Assembly (NCBI GenBank): GCA_046712825.1 | Contig: JBKKCR010000188.1 | Coordinates: forward strand, 1-11,033 | From: DATFGK01 sp046712825 | GTDB taxonomy: Bacteria > Actinomycetota > AC-67 | Length of the DNA stretch: 11,033 nt | Direction of reading: 5' to 3' | Shown here: in pieces, positions 1 to 8,034 of the stretch | Layout: the number at the start of each line of letters is the position of its first letter | How positions within the stretch are numbered: position 1 is the first letter of the stretch | Made by a program: the position numbers and the translations under genes | Notes under the pieces: model-generated | What the model was told of the DNA's origin: nothing | Databases searched by the model: none | What the model saw: the letters and a program-made list of their open reading frames with translations, nothing else

Positions 1-1067
1 CCGTTCACCGGCTCGTCCCCGGTCGCGATCGCGTACAAGCACGTGAAGGAAGATCCGATCCAGCCGTCGCGTCTCAACGCGGACATCCCGCCGGCGCTCG
101 AAGCGATCGTGATGAAGGCGCTGGCCAAGAACCCCGACAACCGCTACCAGAACGCGCAGGAGATGCGACAGGATCTGATGCGCGCAGCGGCCGGCAAGCC
201 GGTGCATGCGACTCCGTTGATGGCGCCCGTGGAGCAAACCTCTATCCACGCGCCGGCGGTGTCGGATCAGACGACGATCATCCGCCGCACCGGCGGTCCG
301 CCGCCCAGCGACGTCCGGCGACGCCGCCGGCTCGGCTGGATCTTGATGTCGCTGATCCTGCTTGCGATCGCCGGTGTCGTTACGTGGGCGATCCTGAGCT
401 CGCTGCCGGGAGCCGCGAAGGAGGTCGACGTTCCTAACGTCGTCAATCAGCACATCGATGAGGCGCGCGAGCAGCTCACGGCGGCGGGGTTGAAGTCGGT
501 CGTTGAAGACAGGCAGCCCCACGCGACCGTCCCAGAAGGCAACGTGATCAGCCAGGATCCTGCCCCACCGGCAACGATCGAGGAAGGGGGCACGGTCAAC
601 CTGATCGTGTCGTTGGGCCCGCAGATCGTCACGGTGCCGAACGTCGAGGGGAAGTCGTTATCGGAGGCGGAGAAGCTCATCAAAGCTGAAGGCCTGGTCG
701 TCGGAACGGTGAGTCGCCGTTTCTCCTCGACGGTGCCGAAGGATCAAGTCATCGACCAAGAGCCCGAAGGCGGTTTCGAAACTCGCTCGGGGGCGAAGGT
801 CGACCTGACCGTGTCCCGCGGCCCGGATACGGCCCCGGTCCCGACGGTTACCGGTAAGAGCGAGGCCGAAGCAACGGCCGAGCTCAAGGCCGCCGGCTTC
901 GAGGTGAACGTCGTCCGCTCGAGCGAGGGCAGCTGCGCCTTCACGCCGGGCGAGGTCTGCGATCAGAACCCGGACGGAGGCACGACGCTGGAGAAGGGGA
1001 AGACGGTGACGATCGTCGTCGGGGAGGAGCCGCTCCCGACGGAGGAGCCGACGCCGACCGAAAGCCC

Positions 1068-1071
<4 letters not shown>
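1..1071 (+). CDS. pknB: PknB-like Ser/Thr protein kinase with PASTA repeats, C-terminal part (5' end outside window)
   Basis: This is the 3' part of a transmembrane eukaryotic-type Ser/Thr kinase; the reading frame is open from base 1. The first ~65 visible residues (PFTGSSPVAIAYKH onward, with ALAKNPDNRYQNAQEM) are the end of the kinase C-lobe, which phosphorylates proteins of envelope growth and division. A linker follows, then Arg-rich residues (RRRRR) and one membrane segment (about bases 331-399). Three extracellular PASTA repeats come next (about 421-621, 622-825, 826-1032), each with a VPNV/VPTV-type start and a D/E-Q-x-P centre. Such repeats bind peptidoglycan fragments or lipid II in known PknB proteins. 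Three repeats is one fewer than the four of mycobacterial PknB. The tail is Pro/Thr/Glu-rich. The third repeat holds two cysteines, which is unusual. The TAG stop overlaps the convergent amidotransferase gene. The family is certain; the symbol rests on family and context. Confidence 0.93.
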
Positions 1072-1673
<602 letters not shown>

Positions 1674-1724
1674 GACCGGAACGGTACACCACGCGTCGCG
1701 GCCGCCGCCGGAGATCGGGGGGGC

Positions 1725-1913
1725 TTACGTCGAGGTCGCCTGGCGGACCTCCGGCTCGGCCGCAGGGCGGACGAGGCGGCTGGATCGCAACACGTCGAAG
1801 ACGACCACGTTCGGGCGCTCCGAGTGCGGCGAAGCATCGTTCCGTATCTTCTCGACGTGCTCGAGGTACTCATCGAGCAGGCGCTGCGCAACGTCGTCAT
1901 CGAACCGTTTCAT
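1725..1913 (-). CDS. Small acidic hypothetical protein, 62 residues
   Basis: I recognise no family. The frame is open further upstream to a possible start at 1997, but the ATG at 1913 is preferred because a GGGAG ribosome-binding site (plus-strand 1921-1925) lies 7 bases before it. Residues 4-24 (FDDDVAQRLLDEYLEHVEKI) would form an amphipathic acidic helix. A polar stretch follows (NDASPHSERPN), then a short hydrophobic strand (VVVFDVL) and a basic/polar tail. There are no cysteines, signal peptide or membrane segment. It lies between the ligase and trpG on the same strand and could be the last gene of a minus-strand transcript or have its own promoter. Existence is supported by the ribosome-binding site and helix-like composition only. 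Confidence 0.45.
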   Translation of the reverse strand: MKRFDDDVAQRLLDEYLEHVEKIRNDASPHSERPNVVVFDVLRSSRLVRPAAEPEVRQATST

Positions 1914-2035
1914 GGGGAAGCTCCCTGCACCCGGCTTTTCGGTGGACCCCCTTGCTACGCCCCAAGAACGGGAAAATCGATAGGTCTTAAGTACCAAATT
2001 GCCGTTTTGCTGTTTCGCGACGTGGCGGTGCCGAC
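1914..2035 (-). promoter_or_regulatory. Possible structured 5' leader of the 62-residue gene
   Basis: This segment is visibly less GC-rich than its surroundings and non-coding by appearance. On the minus strand it contains a near-palindrome GGT-A-CTTAAG-ACC (plus 1983-1995), then a small stem CTTG/CAAG, then GGTCCACCGAAAAGCCGGG and the ribosome-binding site GGGAG, which can itself pair with TCCC just before the ATG. Fragments such as AGCCGGGTGC recall 3' elements of class I c-di-GMP riboswitches. The expected order of conserved blocks (GGGCAAA, then GACGCAAAGCC) is not there, so I do not assign a family. Confidence 0.25.
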
Positions 2036-2091
2036 GCGAAGCGTGCGCTTCACCGCGCAGCGCATAAACGCGCGCTCATTGCGCGTTCGCT
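2036..2091 (-). terminator. Two tandem hairpins downstream of the acyl-CoA ligase gene
   Basis: Two inverted repeats lie 31 to 86 bases past the ligase stop. The first met is at 2059-2091: a 7-bp stem AACGCGC/GCGCGTT with a 7-base loop, extended by a 4-bp AGCG/CGCT stem after a 4-base bulge. The second is at 2036-2053: a GAAGC/GCTTC core with a 4-base loop plus two flanking pairs, one of them G-U on the minus strand. No T tract follows. They could stop minus-strand transcription without a T run, as proposed for many actinomycete terminators, or act as processing signals. Confidence 0.35.
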
Positions 2092-2121
2092 GCCGATTGT
2101 GCTCTCCGATGCCCGCTGGGC

Positions 2122-3936
2122 CTACTTCGCCGCCTCCGCGCGCTGCTTCTCTTCCTCGACCAGCGCGCGCCGGAGGACCTTGCCGACCATCGTCTTAGGA
2201 AGATCGTCGCGGAACTCGAAAGCCTTCGGAACCTTGTACGCCGTCAGGCGCTCGCGGCAGAACACCTCCATCTCCTCTTCCGTGGAGGTCTGGCCCTTCT
2301 TCAGCACGATGTAGGCCTTCACCATCTCGCCGGACTTCGCGCTGCGGAGCCCAACGACCGCGGCCTCGAGGATCTTCGGGTGCTGATACAGGACCTCCTC
2401 GACGTCTCGCGGATAGACGTTGAAGCCGCCGACGATGATCATGTCCTTCTTGCGGTCGACGATCTTGAAGTACCCCTCTTCGTCGACCTCCGCGATGTCG
2501 CCGGTGTAGAGCCAGCCGTCCCGCAGCACGTCGTGCGTCTCCTCGGGGCGGTTCCAGTACCCCTGCATGACCTGAGGCCCCTTGATGACGAGCTCGCCCG
2601 GACCGGGAGGGGAGATCTCCTTGGAGGGATCGTCGACGTCGACGAGCTTGCAGTCCGTGTCGGGCAGCGGCAGGCCGATCGTGCCGATCTTCCGCTTGCC
2701 GTACACCGGGTTGGCATGGGACGACGGCGACGTCTCCGACAGCCCGTAGCCCTCGACGAGCTTCCCGCCGGTGACCTGCTCCCACTGCTGCTGCACCTCC
2801 ACCGGAAGCGGCGCCGCGCCGGAGATGCACGCGCGGATCGAGTCGAGCTTGTAGTTCTTGAGATCGGGGTGCGCAAGGAGGTTCACGTACAGCGTCGGCA
2901 CGCCGGGGAACAGCGTCGGCCGCGTCCGGTCGATCTCCTTGAGCAGCGCGCCGATGTCGCGCGGGTTCGCGACGAGCACGAGCATCCCCGCGCCGAGCAC
3001 GCCTACGTTCATACACACCGTCTGCCCGTAGGAGTGGAACAGCGGCAACGCGCAGATGACGACTTCCTTCCCGGGCTGGATGTCGGAGAGCCACAGCCGG
3101 TTCTGCCACGCGTTGGTCACGAGGTTGTGATGCGTGAGCATGACGCCCTTCGAAACGCCCGTCGTCCCGCCCGTGTACTGCAGCAGCGCGAGATCCTTCT
3201 TCGCGTCGATCGGTGCTTGCTGCACGGGCCCGCGCGCGCTCTTCATGACGTCCTTCCAGAACTTCACCGGCTCCGTCTTGCCGACCGGCGCGAGTACCGC
3301 TTTCCCCTTGCTCGTCTTCGGGCCGATCATCGCCTTGAGGCCCTTCATGCCGTCGAAGACGTTGGTGACGACGACCTCACGCAGCTTCGGGAGCTCCGGA
3401 CGGATCGTCTTCACCTTCGCGTAGAACTGGTCGAGGGTGATCAACACCTCGACGCCCGCGTCCGCGAGCTGGTGCTGCAGCTCCCGTTCGGTGTACAGCG
3501 GGTTGTTCTCGACGACGATCCCGCCGAGGCGATGCGCCGCGTAGTAGGCGATGACGTTCTGCGGAAGGTTCGGAAGGATGATCCCGACCGCAGTGCCTTT
3601 CGCGACGCCGAGCCCCTTGAGGGCGGCGGCGAACTTGTCCACCAGTTGCTTCAGCTCCGCGTACGACCACCGGTTTCCCATGAAGTCCAGGGCAGGAGCA
3701 TTCGGGAACTGGCGCGCCGAGTCGTCGAGGAAGCGCGTGAGCGGCACCTCAGGGTAGTCGTGCGTCGTCGGAACGCCCGGCGGATAATTCGCCGTCCAGA
3801 AACGACTCTCCCACGAACCCATAGCCGACTCTCCCTTCGCCCGCTTCGACGCACGCGGCCGCGACTTCGCGTCGGGCTTGCGAGCCCGCGGCGCGGTCGC
3901 CTTCTTGGCGGTTTTTCCGGTCGTTGCTTTGGCCAT
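2122..3936 (-). CDS. Long-chain fatty-acid-CoA ligase (FadD-like AMP-forming synthetase) with basic N-terminal tail
   Basis: This ANL-superfamily enzyme activates a fatty acid with ATP to an acyl-adenylate and transfers it to CoA, feeding beta-oxidation or lipid synthesis. Adenylation motifs are all present: P-loop YTGGTTGVSKG (254-264), GYGLSET (396-402), YTGD (477-480), hinge DRKKDMIIVGGFNVYP (494-509) and the C-domain catalytic lysine in GKVLRR (Lys586). The PLFHSYGQ segment (298-305) also fits FadD-type ligases. Residues 1-38 are a Lys/Arg/Ala/Thr-rich tail, not part of the fold. The start is uncertain: Met39 (ATG at 3822) has a GGGAG site 8 bases upstream, while Met1 (3936) has only AGGTG about 11 bases upstream. 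Codons of the tail keep coding-like G/C third positions. The PHP gene ends 14 bases upstream, suggesting one transcript. The exact chain length of the substrate is unknown. Confidence 0.93.
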   Translation of the reverse strand: MAKATTGKTAKKATAPRARKPDAKSRPRASKRAKGESAMGSWESRFWTANYPPGVPTTHDYPEVPLTRFLDDSARQFPNAPALDFMGNRWSYAELKQLVDKFAAALKGLGVAKGTAVGIILPNLPQNVIAYYAAHRLGGIVVENNPLYTERELQHQLADAGVEVLITLDQFYAKVKTIRPELPKLREVVVTNVFDGMKGLKAMIGPKTSKGKAVLAPVGKTEPVKFWKDVMKSARGPVQQAPIDAKKDLALLQYTGGTTGVSKGVMLTHHNLVTNAWQNRLWLSDIQPGKEVVICALPLFHSYGQTVCMNVGVLGAGMLVLVANPRDIGALLKEIDRTRPTLFPGVPTLYVNLLAHPDLKNYKLDSIRACISGAAPLPVEVQQQWEQVTGGKLVEGYGLSETSPSSHANPVYGKRKIGTIGLPLPDTDCKLVDVDDPSKEISPPGPGELVIKGPQVMQGYWNRPEETHDVLRDGWLYTGDIAEVDEEGYFKIVDRKKDMIIVGGFNVYPRDVEEVLYQHPKILEAAVVGLRSAKSGEMVKAYIVLKKGQTSTEEEMEVFCRERLTAYKVPKAFEFRDDLPKTMVGKVLRRALVEEEKQRAEAAK

Positions 3937-3950
3937 GATGGAACGGTCAC

Positions 3951-4631
3951 CTACCTCAGATAGGGGGTCAGATCGGAGCGGACGTAATCGTACCCACGGA
4001 CCTCTGCCCAGTGCCGGGAGAGCACGGCGCGCCCGCGCCCGGCGGCGAGCCCCTCGATGAACGAGCCTGGATCGCTCGCGCCCGGCACCTCGGTCAGGCA
4101 GCGGCCGAGCGCGCGGGTGTCGTGCGCGTCGCTACCTCCGTAGCCGGGCAGCTCGAGCGTCGTCGCGAGCTCTTGGGCAAGGCGCACGCCGTCGGTCTGG
4201 TGCAGCCTCTCGCCGTTCAGGACCTCGACCCCGTGCAGGTGCTCGGCGCCGCGCGACGGATCGGGCGGGATCAGGGCGCCGCCGAACCGCCATCCCGCCG
4301 GGTGCGCCCACACCAGCGCGCAGGGACCGACCCGCGAATCGGGCAGCGGCAGCGGACACCGCGCCGGAAGCCCCGCCAGCCAATCCAGGTCGGTCGCGAA
4401 GACCAACACATGGCCGAGGTCACAGGACACCTCGCGGCCGGGGATCAACATCACGCCGCGCGCCGCAAGCTCCTTTCGCGCGCCTGCCAGATCGGAGACG
4501 CCGTGATCGGTCATCGCGATCGCCTCGAGCCCGAGCGCCTCCGCTTCGCCGGCGAGCTCCTCCATCCCCATCCGGGCGTCGCCGGACCCGGGACGTGCGT
4601 GCGCGTGGAGGTCGGCCAACATGAGCGTCAT
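3951..4631 (-). CDS. PHP-domain metal-dependent phosphoesterase
   Basis: This 226-residue protein is a stand-alone PHP domain, a trinuclear-metal hydrolase fold used for phosphate ester or nucleotide cleavage. The metal-ligand set appears complete: His9 and His11 (DLHAH), Asp42-His43 (TDHG), Glu67 (GREVSC), His74, His110 (WAHPAG), and Asp168 with His170 (GSDAHD). It has no polymerase or other attached domain and no signal peptide, so it should act in the cytoplasm. Related stand-alone PHP proteins include histidinol-phosphatase and nucleotide phosphatases, but the sequence alone does not identify the substrate. The start ATG lacks a clear ribosome-binding site; Met4 is an alternative. It is the first gene of a probable operon with the acyl-CoA ligase and is divergent from the acylase. 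Confidence 0.85.
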   Translation of the reverse strand: MTLMLADLHAHARPGSGDARMGMEELAGEAEALGLEAIAMTDHGVSDLAGARKELAARGVMLIPGREVSCDLGHVLVFATDLDWLAGLPARCPLPLPDSRVGPCALVWAHPAGWRFGGALIPPDPSRGAEHLHGVEVLNGERLHQTDGVRLAQELATTLELPGYGGSDAHDTRALGRCLTEVPGASDPGSFIEGLAAGRGRAVLSRHWAEVRGYDYVRSDLTPYLR

Positions 4632-4642
4632 TGTTGCCGAGC

Positions 4643-4654
4643 GGCGTCAACGCC
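4643..4654. repeat. Inverted repeat in the PHP/acylase divergent intergenic region
   Basis: GGCGT-CA-ACGCC is a perfect 5+5 inverted repeat lying 12 bases before the PHP start codon, within the 114-base divergent gap. It could be a regulator half-site pair, or chance in GC-rich DNA. Confidence 0.3.
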
Positions 4655-4670
4655 TCAAAACGCCTGCCGG

Positions 4671-4700
4671 TTGCTCCGTTTCGAGCGCGGGAAGTAGCCT
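4671..4700 (+). promoter_or_regulatory. Possible promoter of the acylase gene
   Basis: TTGCTC (4671-4676) and TAGCCT (4695-4700) are separated by 18 bases, a sigma70-like spacing with imperfect hexamers. They would start transcription about 40 bases before the acylase ATG. The call is by eye only. Confidence 0.3.
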
Positions 4701-4745
4701 GACCTTCCCCAGCGAACGCCGCTCCACCTCGAGCCGGAGGTCGTC

Positions 4746-7115
4746 ATGGAAGACTGGATCGCCGCCATCAAGGAGTACGCGGGCTCCGCGCTCCGCCCGA
4801 CCGAGGGCCGGATCGAATTCGAGGGACTGAACGAGGAAGTCGAAGTCTTCACGGATCGCTGGGGCGTTCCCCATATCTACGCGAAGACGACCGACGACGT
4901 GTACTTCGCGCAGGGATATCTGCACGCGGCGGAGCGACTATGGCAGATGGACTTCACGCGCCGCGCGGCGCAGGGGCGGCTCGCGGAGGTCGTCGGCGTA
5001 GCCGGCCTTCCGCTCGACCGCTTCTTCCGCACGCTCGGCTTCTGGCGGCTCGCCAAGAAGCTCGCGAAGGACTACGACGACGAATCCCGAGCGCTCGCGG
5101 TCCCGTACCACGCGGGGTTCATCGCGGCGTTGCGCACGCTGCCGAAGCCGGCCGAGTATCAGCTCCTCAACGCCGAGCCCGCATTCCCCGACCTCTTGGA
5201 AGACTCGCTGGTCGACGTCGCGTCGATCGCGTTGATGATGTCGTTCCAGCTGTCGGCGAACTGGCCGTTCGAGCTGCTCCGCGCAGAGCTTGCCGCGCAC
5301 CTCGGCGTCGAGCGCGCTCGCGAGCTCACCCCATTCATCAACGCGGAGGGTCCGATCGTCGCGATGACGTCGGCCGAGTTCCCGACGATCGCGCAGCAGT
5401 TCCGCGACGCGGCCTACGCAGCCGGGGTCCGGCCCGGCGTCGGGAGCAATAACTGGGTGGCATCCGGCGCCAAGACCACGACCGGCAAGCCGCTGCTCGC
5501 GAACGATCCCCATCTCATGGTGCAGATGCCGGCGATCTGGATGGAGATGCATCTGGTCGCGCCCAGCCTCGACGTCGCCGGCGTCTCGCTGCCGGGGGTG
5601 GCCGGGATCTCGATCGGCCACAACGACCGGGTGGCGTGGGGATTCACCAACACCCAAGCCGACGTCACCGATCTCTATGTCGAACGGCTCTCGGAGGACC
5701 GCAAGAGATACGAATACAAAGGGAAGTGGCTTCCCGTGAAGCGGATCCGCGAGAAGATCACCGTCCTCGGCGAGCCCAAGCCGATCCTTCACGAGGTGCT
5801 CGAGACGCGGCACGGTCCCTTGATCTCGTCGACGATCGCCGGCGGGACGTCGCCCGAGGTGGTGGAGAACCGCATCTCTGAAGCCGTCGCCTTCCGCTGG
5901 ATCCAGCGCGAGCTTCCGCTGTCGGCGAAGGCCACCTCGATGCTGAACCACGTCTCGAACTGGGAAGAGTTCCGCGAGGCCGCCCGCTCGTGGCCGATCG
6001 CCGGACAGAACATGATCTACGCCGACGTGGATGGAAACATCGGCTACCAGTTCACCGGAACGGTTCCGATCCGCGCGAAGGGAACCGGCGTCGTGCCGGT
6101 GCCCGGCTGGACGGGCGAATACGAGTGGAAGGGAACGATCCCCTTCGACGACCTCCCCCGCGCGTTCAACCCGGAGCAAGGCTTCATCGCGACGGCGAAC
6201 CACCGGATGGTCGACGTCGACTATCCCTACCTGCTCACCCACGATTGGGAGATGCCCCACCGGATCCGTCGCATCGTGGCGATGCTGACCGCCAAGGAGC
6301 GGCTCGACCACGACGATTTCAAGGCGATGCACATGGACACGTTCTCGGGGATCGCGGCCGACCTCGTTCCGCTGTTCCTCCAGGCCGAGATCGCCGGAGA
6401 GCGCGAGACCGAAGCCATCAAGCACGTCGAGACCTGGGATCTCCGTCTCGACCCGGATGCGATCGGGGGCTCGATCTTCAATGCGTGGTTCGCGCGGGTG
6501 GCGGAGGCGTTGTTCGCCGAGAAGCTCGGCCCGCAGCTGTTCGAGGAGTACTACCCGCGCAAAGCCTGGACGACCAACCACGCGTACGACGGGACCCGCG
6601 AGATCCTGGTCAACCCCCAGGCATTCTGGGTCGGCGGCGACGGGACGGACAACGGCGGGCAACGCGATCGCCTGCTCGGCGAAGCGCTGACCAAGGCGCT
6701 CGACGATCTCGAAACGAGGCTCGGCGCCGACATGAACGACTGGCGCTGGGGCCGGCTCCACCAGGTTCACTTCCGGCACATCCTCGCGAACGCCATCCCG
6801 CCCTTGAACGAGCTGTTCTCGGCCGGGCCGTTCGAAGTGGGCGGCGGAGACGACACGGTGAACCGCGGCGTACTGCATCCTTCAGAGGGGTTCGCAGACG
6901 GGGCGATCGCCTCGTACCGGCAGATCATCGATCTCGCCGACTTCGACCGATCGATGTCGATCATCACCACCGGCAACTCTGGGAACCCTGCGAGCCCGCA
7001 TTTCGCCGATCAGGCGCCCATGTGGGCGAACGGCGAGTATCACCCGATGCCGTTCACCCGCGATGCGGTCGAGGCAGCGTCCGAGGGGAAGCTGGTGCTC
7101 GCGCCCGTCGCGTGA
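4746..7115 (+). CDS. Penicillin acylase family (S45) Ntn hydrolase, no visible signal peptide
   Basis: This 789-residue protein belongs to the penicillin/cephalosporin/acyl-homoserine-lactone acylase family, which cleaves amide bonds of acylated substrates after self-cleavage into alpha and beta chains. N-terminal WGVPHIYAKT and YLHAAERLWQMD are typical of the alpha chain. The self-cleavage site is Gly233-Ser234 (GVGSNNWVASG), making Ser234 the new beta-chain N-terminal nucleophile. LLANDPH (250-256), GHNDRVAWGFTN and the later ATANHRM block supply family-conserved oxyanion/asparagine positions, and HGPLIS and NSGNPASPHF are also family hallmarks. GGAGG five bases before ATG 4746 fixes the start. 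That N-terminus (MEDWIAAIKEYAG) has no signal peptide, although well-studied members are exported. The substrate is not deducible. It ends 2 bases from the convergent micropeptide gene. Confidence 0.92.
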   Translation: MEDWIAAIKEYAGSALRPTEGRIEFEGLNEEVEVFTDRWGVPHIYAKTTDDVYFAQGYLHAAERLWQMDFTRRAAQGRLAEVVGVAGLPLDRFFRTLGFWRLAKKLAKDYDDESRALAVPYHAGFIAALRTLPKPAEYQLLNAEPAFPDLLEDSLVDVASIALMMSFQLSANWPFELLRAELAAHLGVERARELTPFINAEGPIVAMTSAEFPTIAQQFRDAAYAAGVRPGVGSNNWVASGAKTTTGKPLLANDPHLMVQMPAIWMEMHLVAPSLDVAGVSLPGVAGISIGHNDRVAWGFTNTQADVTDLYVERLSEDRKRYEYKGKWLPVKRIREKITVLGEPKPILHEVLETRHGPLISSTIAGGTSPEVVENRISEAVAFRWIQRELPLSAKATSMLNHVSNWEEFREAARSWPIAGQNMIYADVDGNIGYQFTGTVPIRAKGTGVVPVPGWTGEYEWKGTIPFDDLPRAFNPEQGFIATANHRMVDVDYPYLLTHDWEMPHRIRRIVAMLTAKERLDHDDFKAMHMDTFSGIAADLVPLFLQAEIAGERETEAIKHVETWDLRLDPDAIGGSIFNAWFARVAEALFAEKLGPQLFEEYYPRKAWTTNHAYDGTREILVNPQAFWVGGDGTDNGGQRDRLLGEALTKALDDLETRLGADMNDWRWGRLHQVHFRHILANAIPPLNELFSAGPFEVGGGDDTVNRGVLHPSEGFADGAIASYRQIIDLADFDRSMSIITTGNSGNPASPHFADQAPMWANGEYHPMPFTRDAVEAASEGKLVLAPVA

Positions 7116-7117
7116 CG

Positions 7118-7252
7118 CTAGAGGGCGGGGCGGTTGATGTAGGTGCGGTCGAGCCAGGGGAAGACCCAGAACCACAGGATCGCCGCGTAGCCGAGCACGA
7201 GCGCGAGCTTGATCGCGATGCGCGGCGCCCGGTTCTTGGGGAAGATCCTCAT
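7118..7252 (-). CDS. 44-residue membrane peptide, translationally coupled to the sortase
   Basis: The start chosen is the ATG at 7252, which overlaps the sortase stop in an ATGA arrangement; this overlap argues for translational coupling. An in-frame upstream start at 7324 would lie deep inside the sortase gene and is less likely. The peptide has a basic N-terminus (MRIFPKNRAPRIAIK), one hydrophobic segment of about residues 12-34 rich in Trp/Phe (LGYAAILWFWVFPW), and a short polar end (LDRTYINRPAL). The positive-inside pattern predicts the N-terminus in the cytoplasm. I recognise no family. Context suggests a sortase partner or membrane accessory, which is inference. Confidence 0.65.
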   Translation of the reverse strand: MRIFPKNRAPRIAIKLALVLGYAAILWFWVFPWLDRTYINRPAL

Positions 7253-7881
7253 GCGCGCGGCACCTCCGATACCAGGTCGAAGAAAAGGATCAAGCGGTCT
7301 CGAGCCGTGAACTTCGGCGTGCACGTCGTCAGCACGAGCTGGAACTTCGCCGTGGACTCGGGATTCCCGTCGAGCACTTCCGAGTGCCCGGGACTGACCA
7401 CGCGGCTCGTCGTCATCCGGTAGGTGTAGGTCGCCTTGCCGGTCTCGGCGATGACCTGATCCCCCGGACGCAAGCGGTCGACGTTGAAGAACGGCGCGCC
7501 CCAGCCGGTTCGGTGCCCCGCCACCCCGACCGCCCCCGTCTCGCCGAAGTTCGGGGTGGATGGATAATGACCCGGCCCGTAGGCGAGACGCTCGAGCGTG
7601 ATCCCCTCGACGACGATGACATTGACCCCGATCTTCGGGATGCGGAGCCGGGCGATGCCCCGTATCGCGCTGCGAGGCTTCGACGCCTGCGGAAGCGGTA
7701 GCTCACCGGTGAAGGGGTCGGGAAGCTCGCCACCCTCGAGCGCCAAACTGAAGTCGGCCTGGAGGTCGCTTTGCCGCGCTTTGGTGATCGCACTCGTACC
7801 GACCAGCTCGTAGAGGACGAAGAAAAGTATCGACAAACCCAGGAAGATGAATGTCGAGCCGGTCGCGCGAAGCGCTTTCAT
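7249..7881 (-). CDS. Class E sortase (cysteine transpeptidase)
   Basis: This 210-residue membrane-anchored sortase should cleave a C-terminal sorting signal and attach the protein to the cell wall. Class E enzymes of actinomycetes favour LAxTG-type signals. It has an N-terminal anchor (about residues 8-27, FIFLGLSILFFVLYELVG) followed by an extracellular beta-barrel. His123 lies in AGHRTGWGAPF, the nucleophile Cys187 in LTTCTPKF, and an arginine (Arg194 or Arg196) in the ARDRL segment; together these form the sortase triad. The GHRT and TTC-x-P motifs and total size suit class E. No clear ribosome-binding site precedes the ATG. Its 3' end is coupled to a 44-residue membrane peptide. It is divergent from crgA, as in the actinomycete division region. 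No substrate with a sorting motif is in the window. Confidence 0.92.
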   Translation of the reverse strand: MKALRATGSTFIFLGLSILFFVLYELVGTSAITKARQSDLQADFSLALEGGELPDPFTGELPLPQASKPRSAIRGIARLRIPKIGVNVIVVEGITLERLAYGPGHYPSTPNFGETGAVGVAGHRTGWGAPFFNVDRLRPGDQVIAETGKATYTYRMTTSRVVSPGHSEVLDGNPESTAKFQLVLTTCTPKFTARDRLILFFDLVSEVPRA

Positions 7882-8034
7882 CGATGTTCAGATGAGGGAA
7901 GTAGCGGCCACTGCCTCACGAATAGCCTCGGAGAAAGCGTAGTGTATCATCGGCGGTCGGCCCGTCCGTGACGTTCCGGGCGTCGTGGTCGTTGCCATGG
8001 AGAGGTACCTCCGACGATCGAGATGGAGAGAACG
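7882..8034. promoter_or_regulatory. Divergent sortase/crgA intergenic region
   Basis: These 153 bases must hold promoters for both genes. The only -10-like match for crgA is TATCAT (7945-7950), with no convincing -35 partner. TACACT on the minus strand (7946-7941) is a candidate for the sortase. No terminator or strong operator repeat was seen. Confidence 0.35.

Noticed and set aside
1914..2035. Class I c-di-GMP riboswitch
   Set aside because: Only fragments such as AGCCGGGTGC resemble it; the 5' block GGGCAAA and the GACGCAAAGCC block are missing or out of order, so no family assignment was made.
2380..3963. 527-residue plus-strand frame opposite the acyl-CoA ligase
   Set aside because: It is an antisense shadow of a gene with all catalytic motifs, low-complexity (Arg/Val/Asp/Leu) and has no ribosome-binding site evidence.
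4938..6878. 646-residue open frame on the minus strand opposite the acylase
   Set aside because: It mirrors the acylase coding frame, as GC-rich codon bias produces long antisense frames. The product is Arg/Asp/Gly/Val-rich with no recognisable domain.
4746..7115. Calling the acylase a quorum-quenching (PvdQ-like) enzyme
   Set aside because: Family membership is clear, but substrate-pocket residues cannot be judged by eye and the absence of an export signal argues against a periplasmic PvdQ role.
5990..7423. 477-residue plus-strand frame overlapping acylase, micropeptide and sortase
   Set aside because: It is a frame-shifted shadow of the acylase extended across convergent genes, with a typical Arg/Pro-rich artefact composition.
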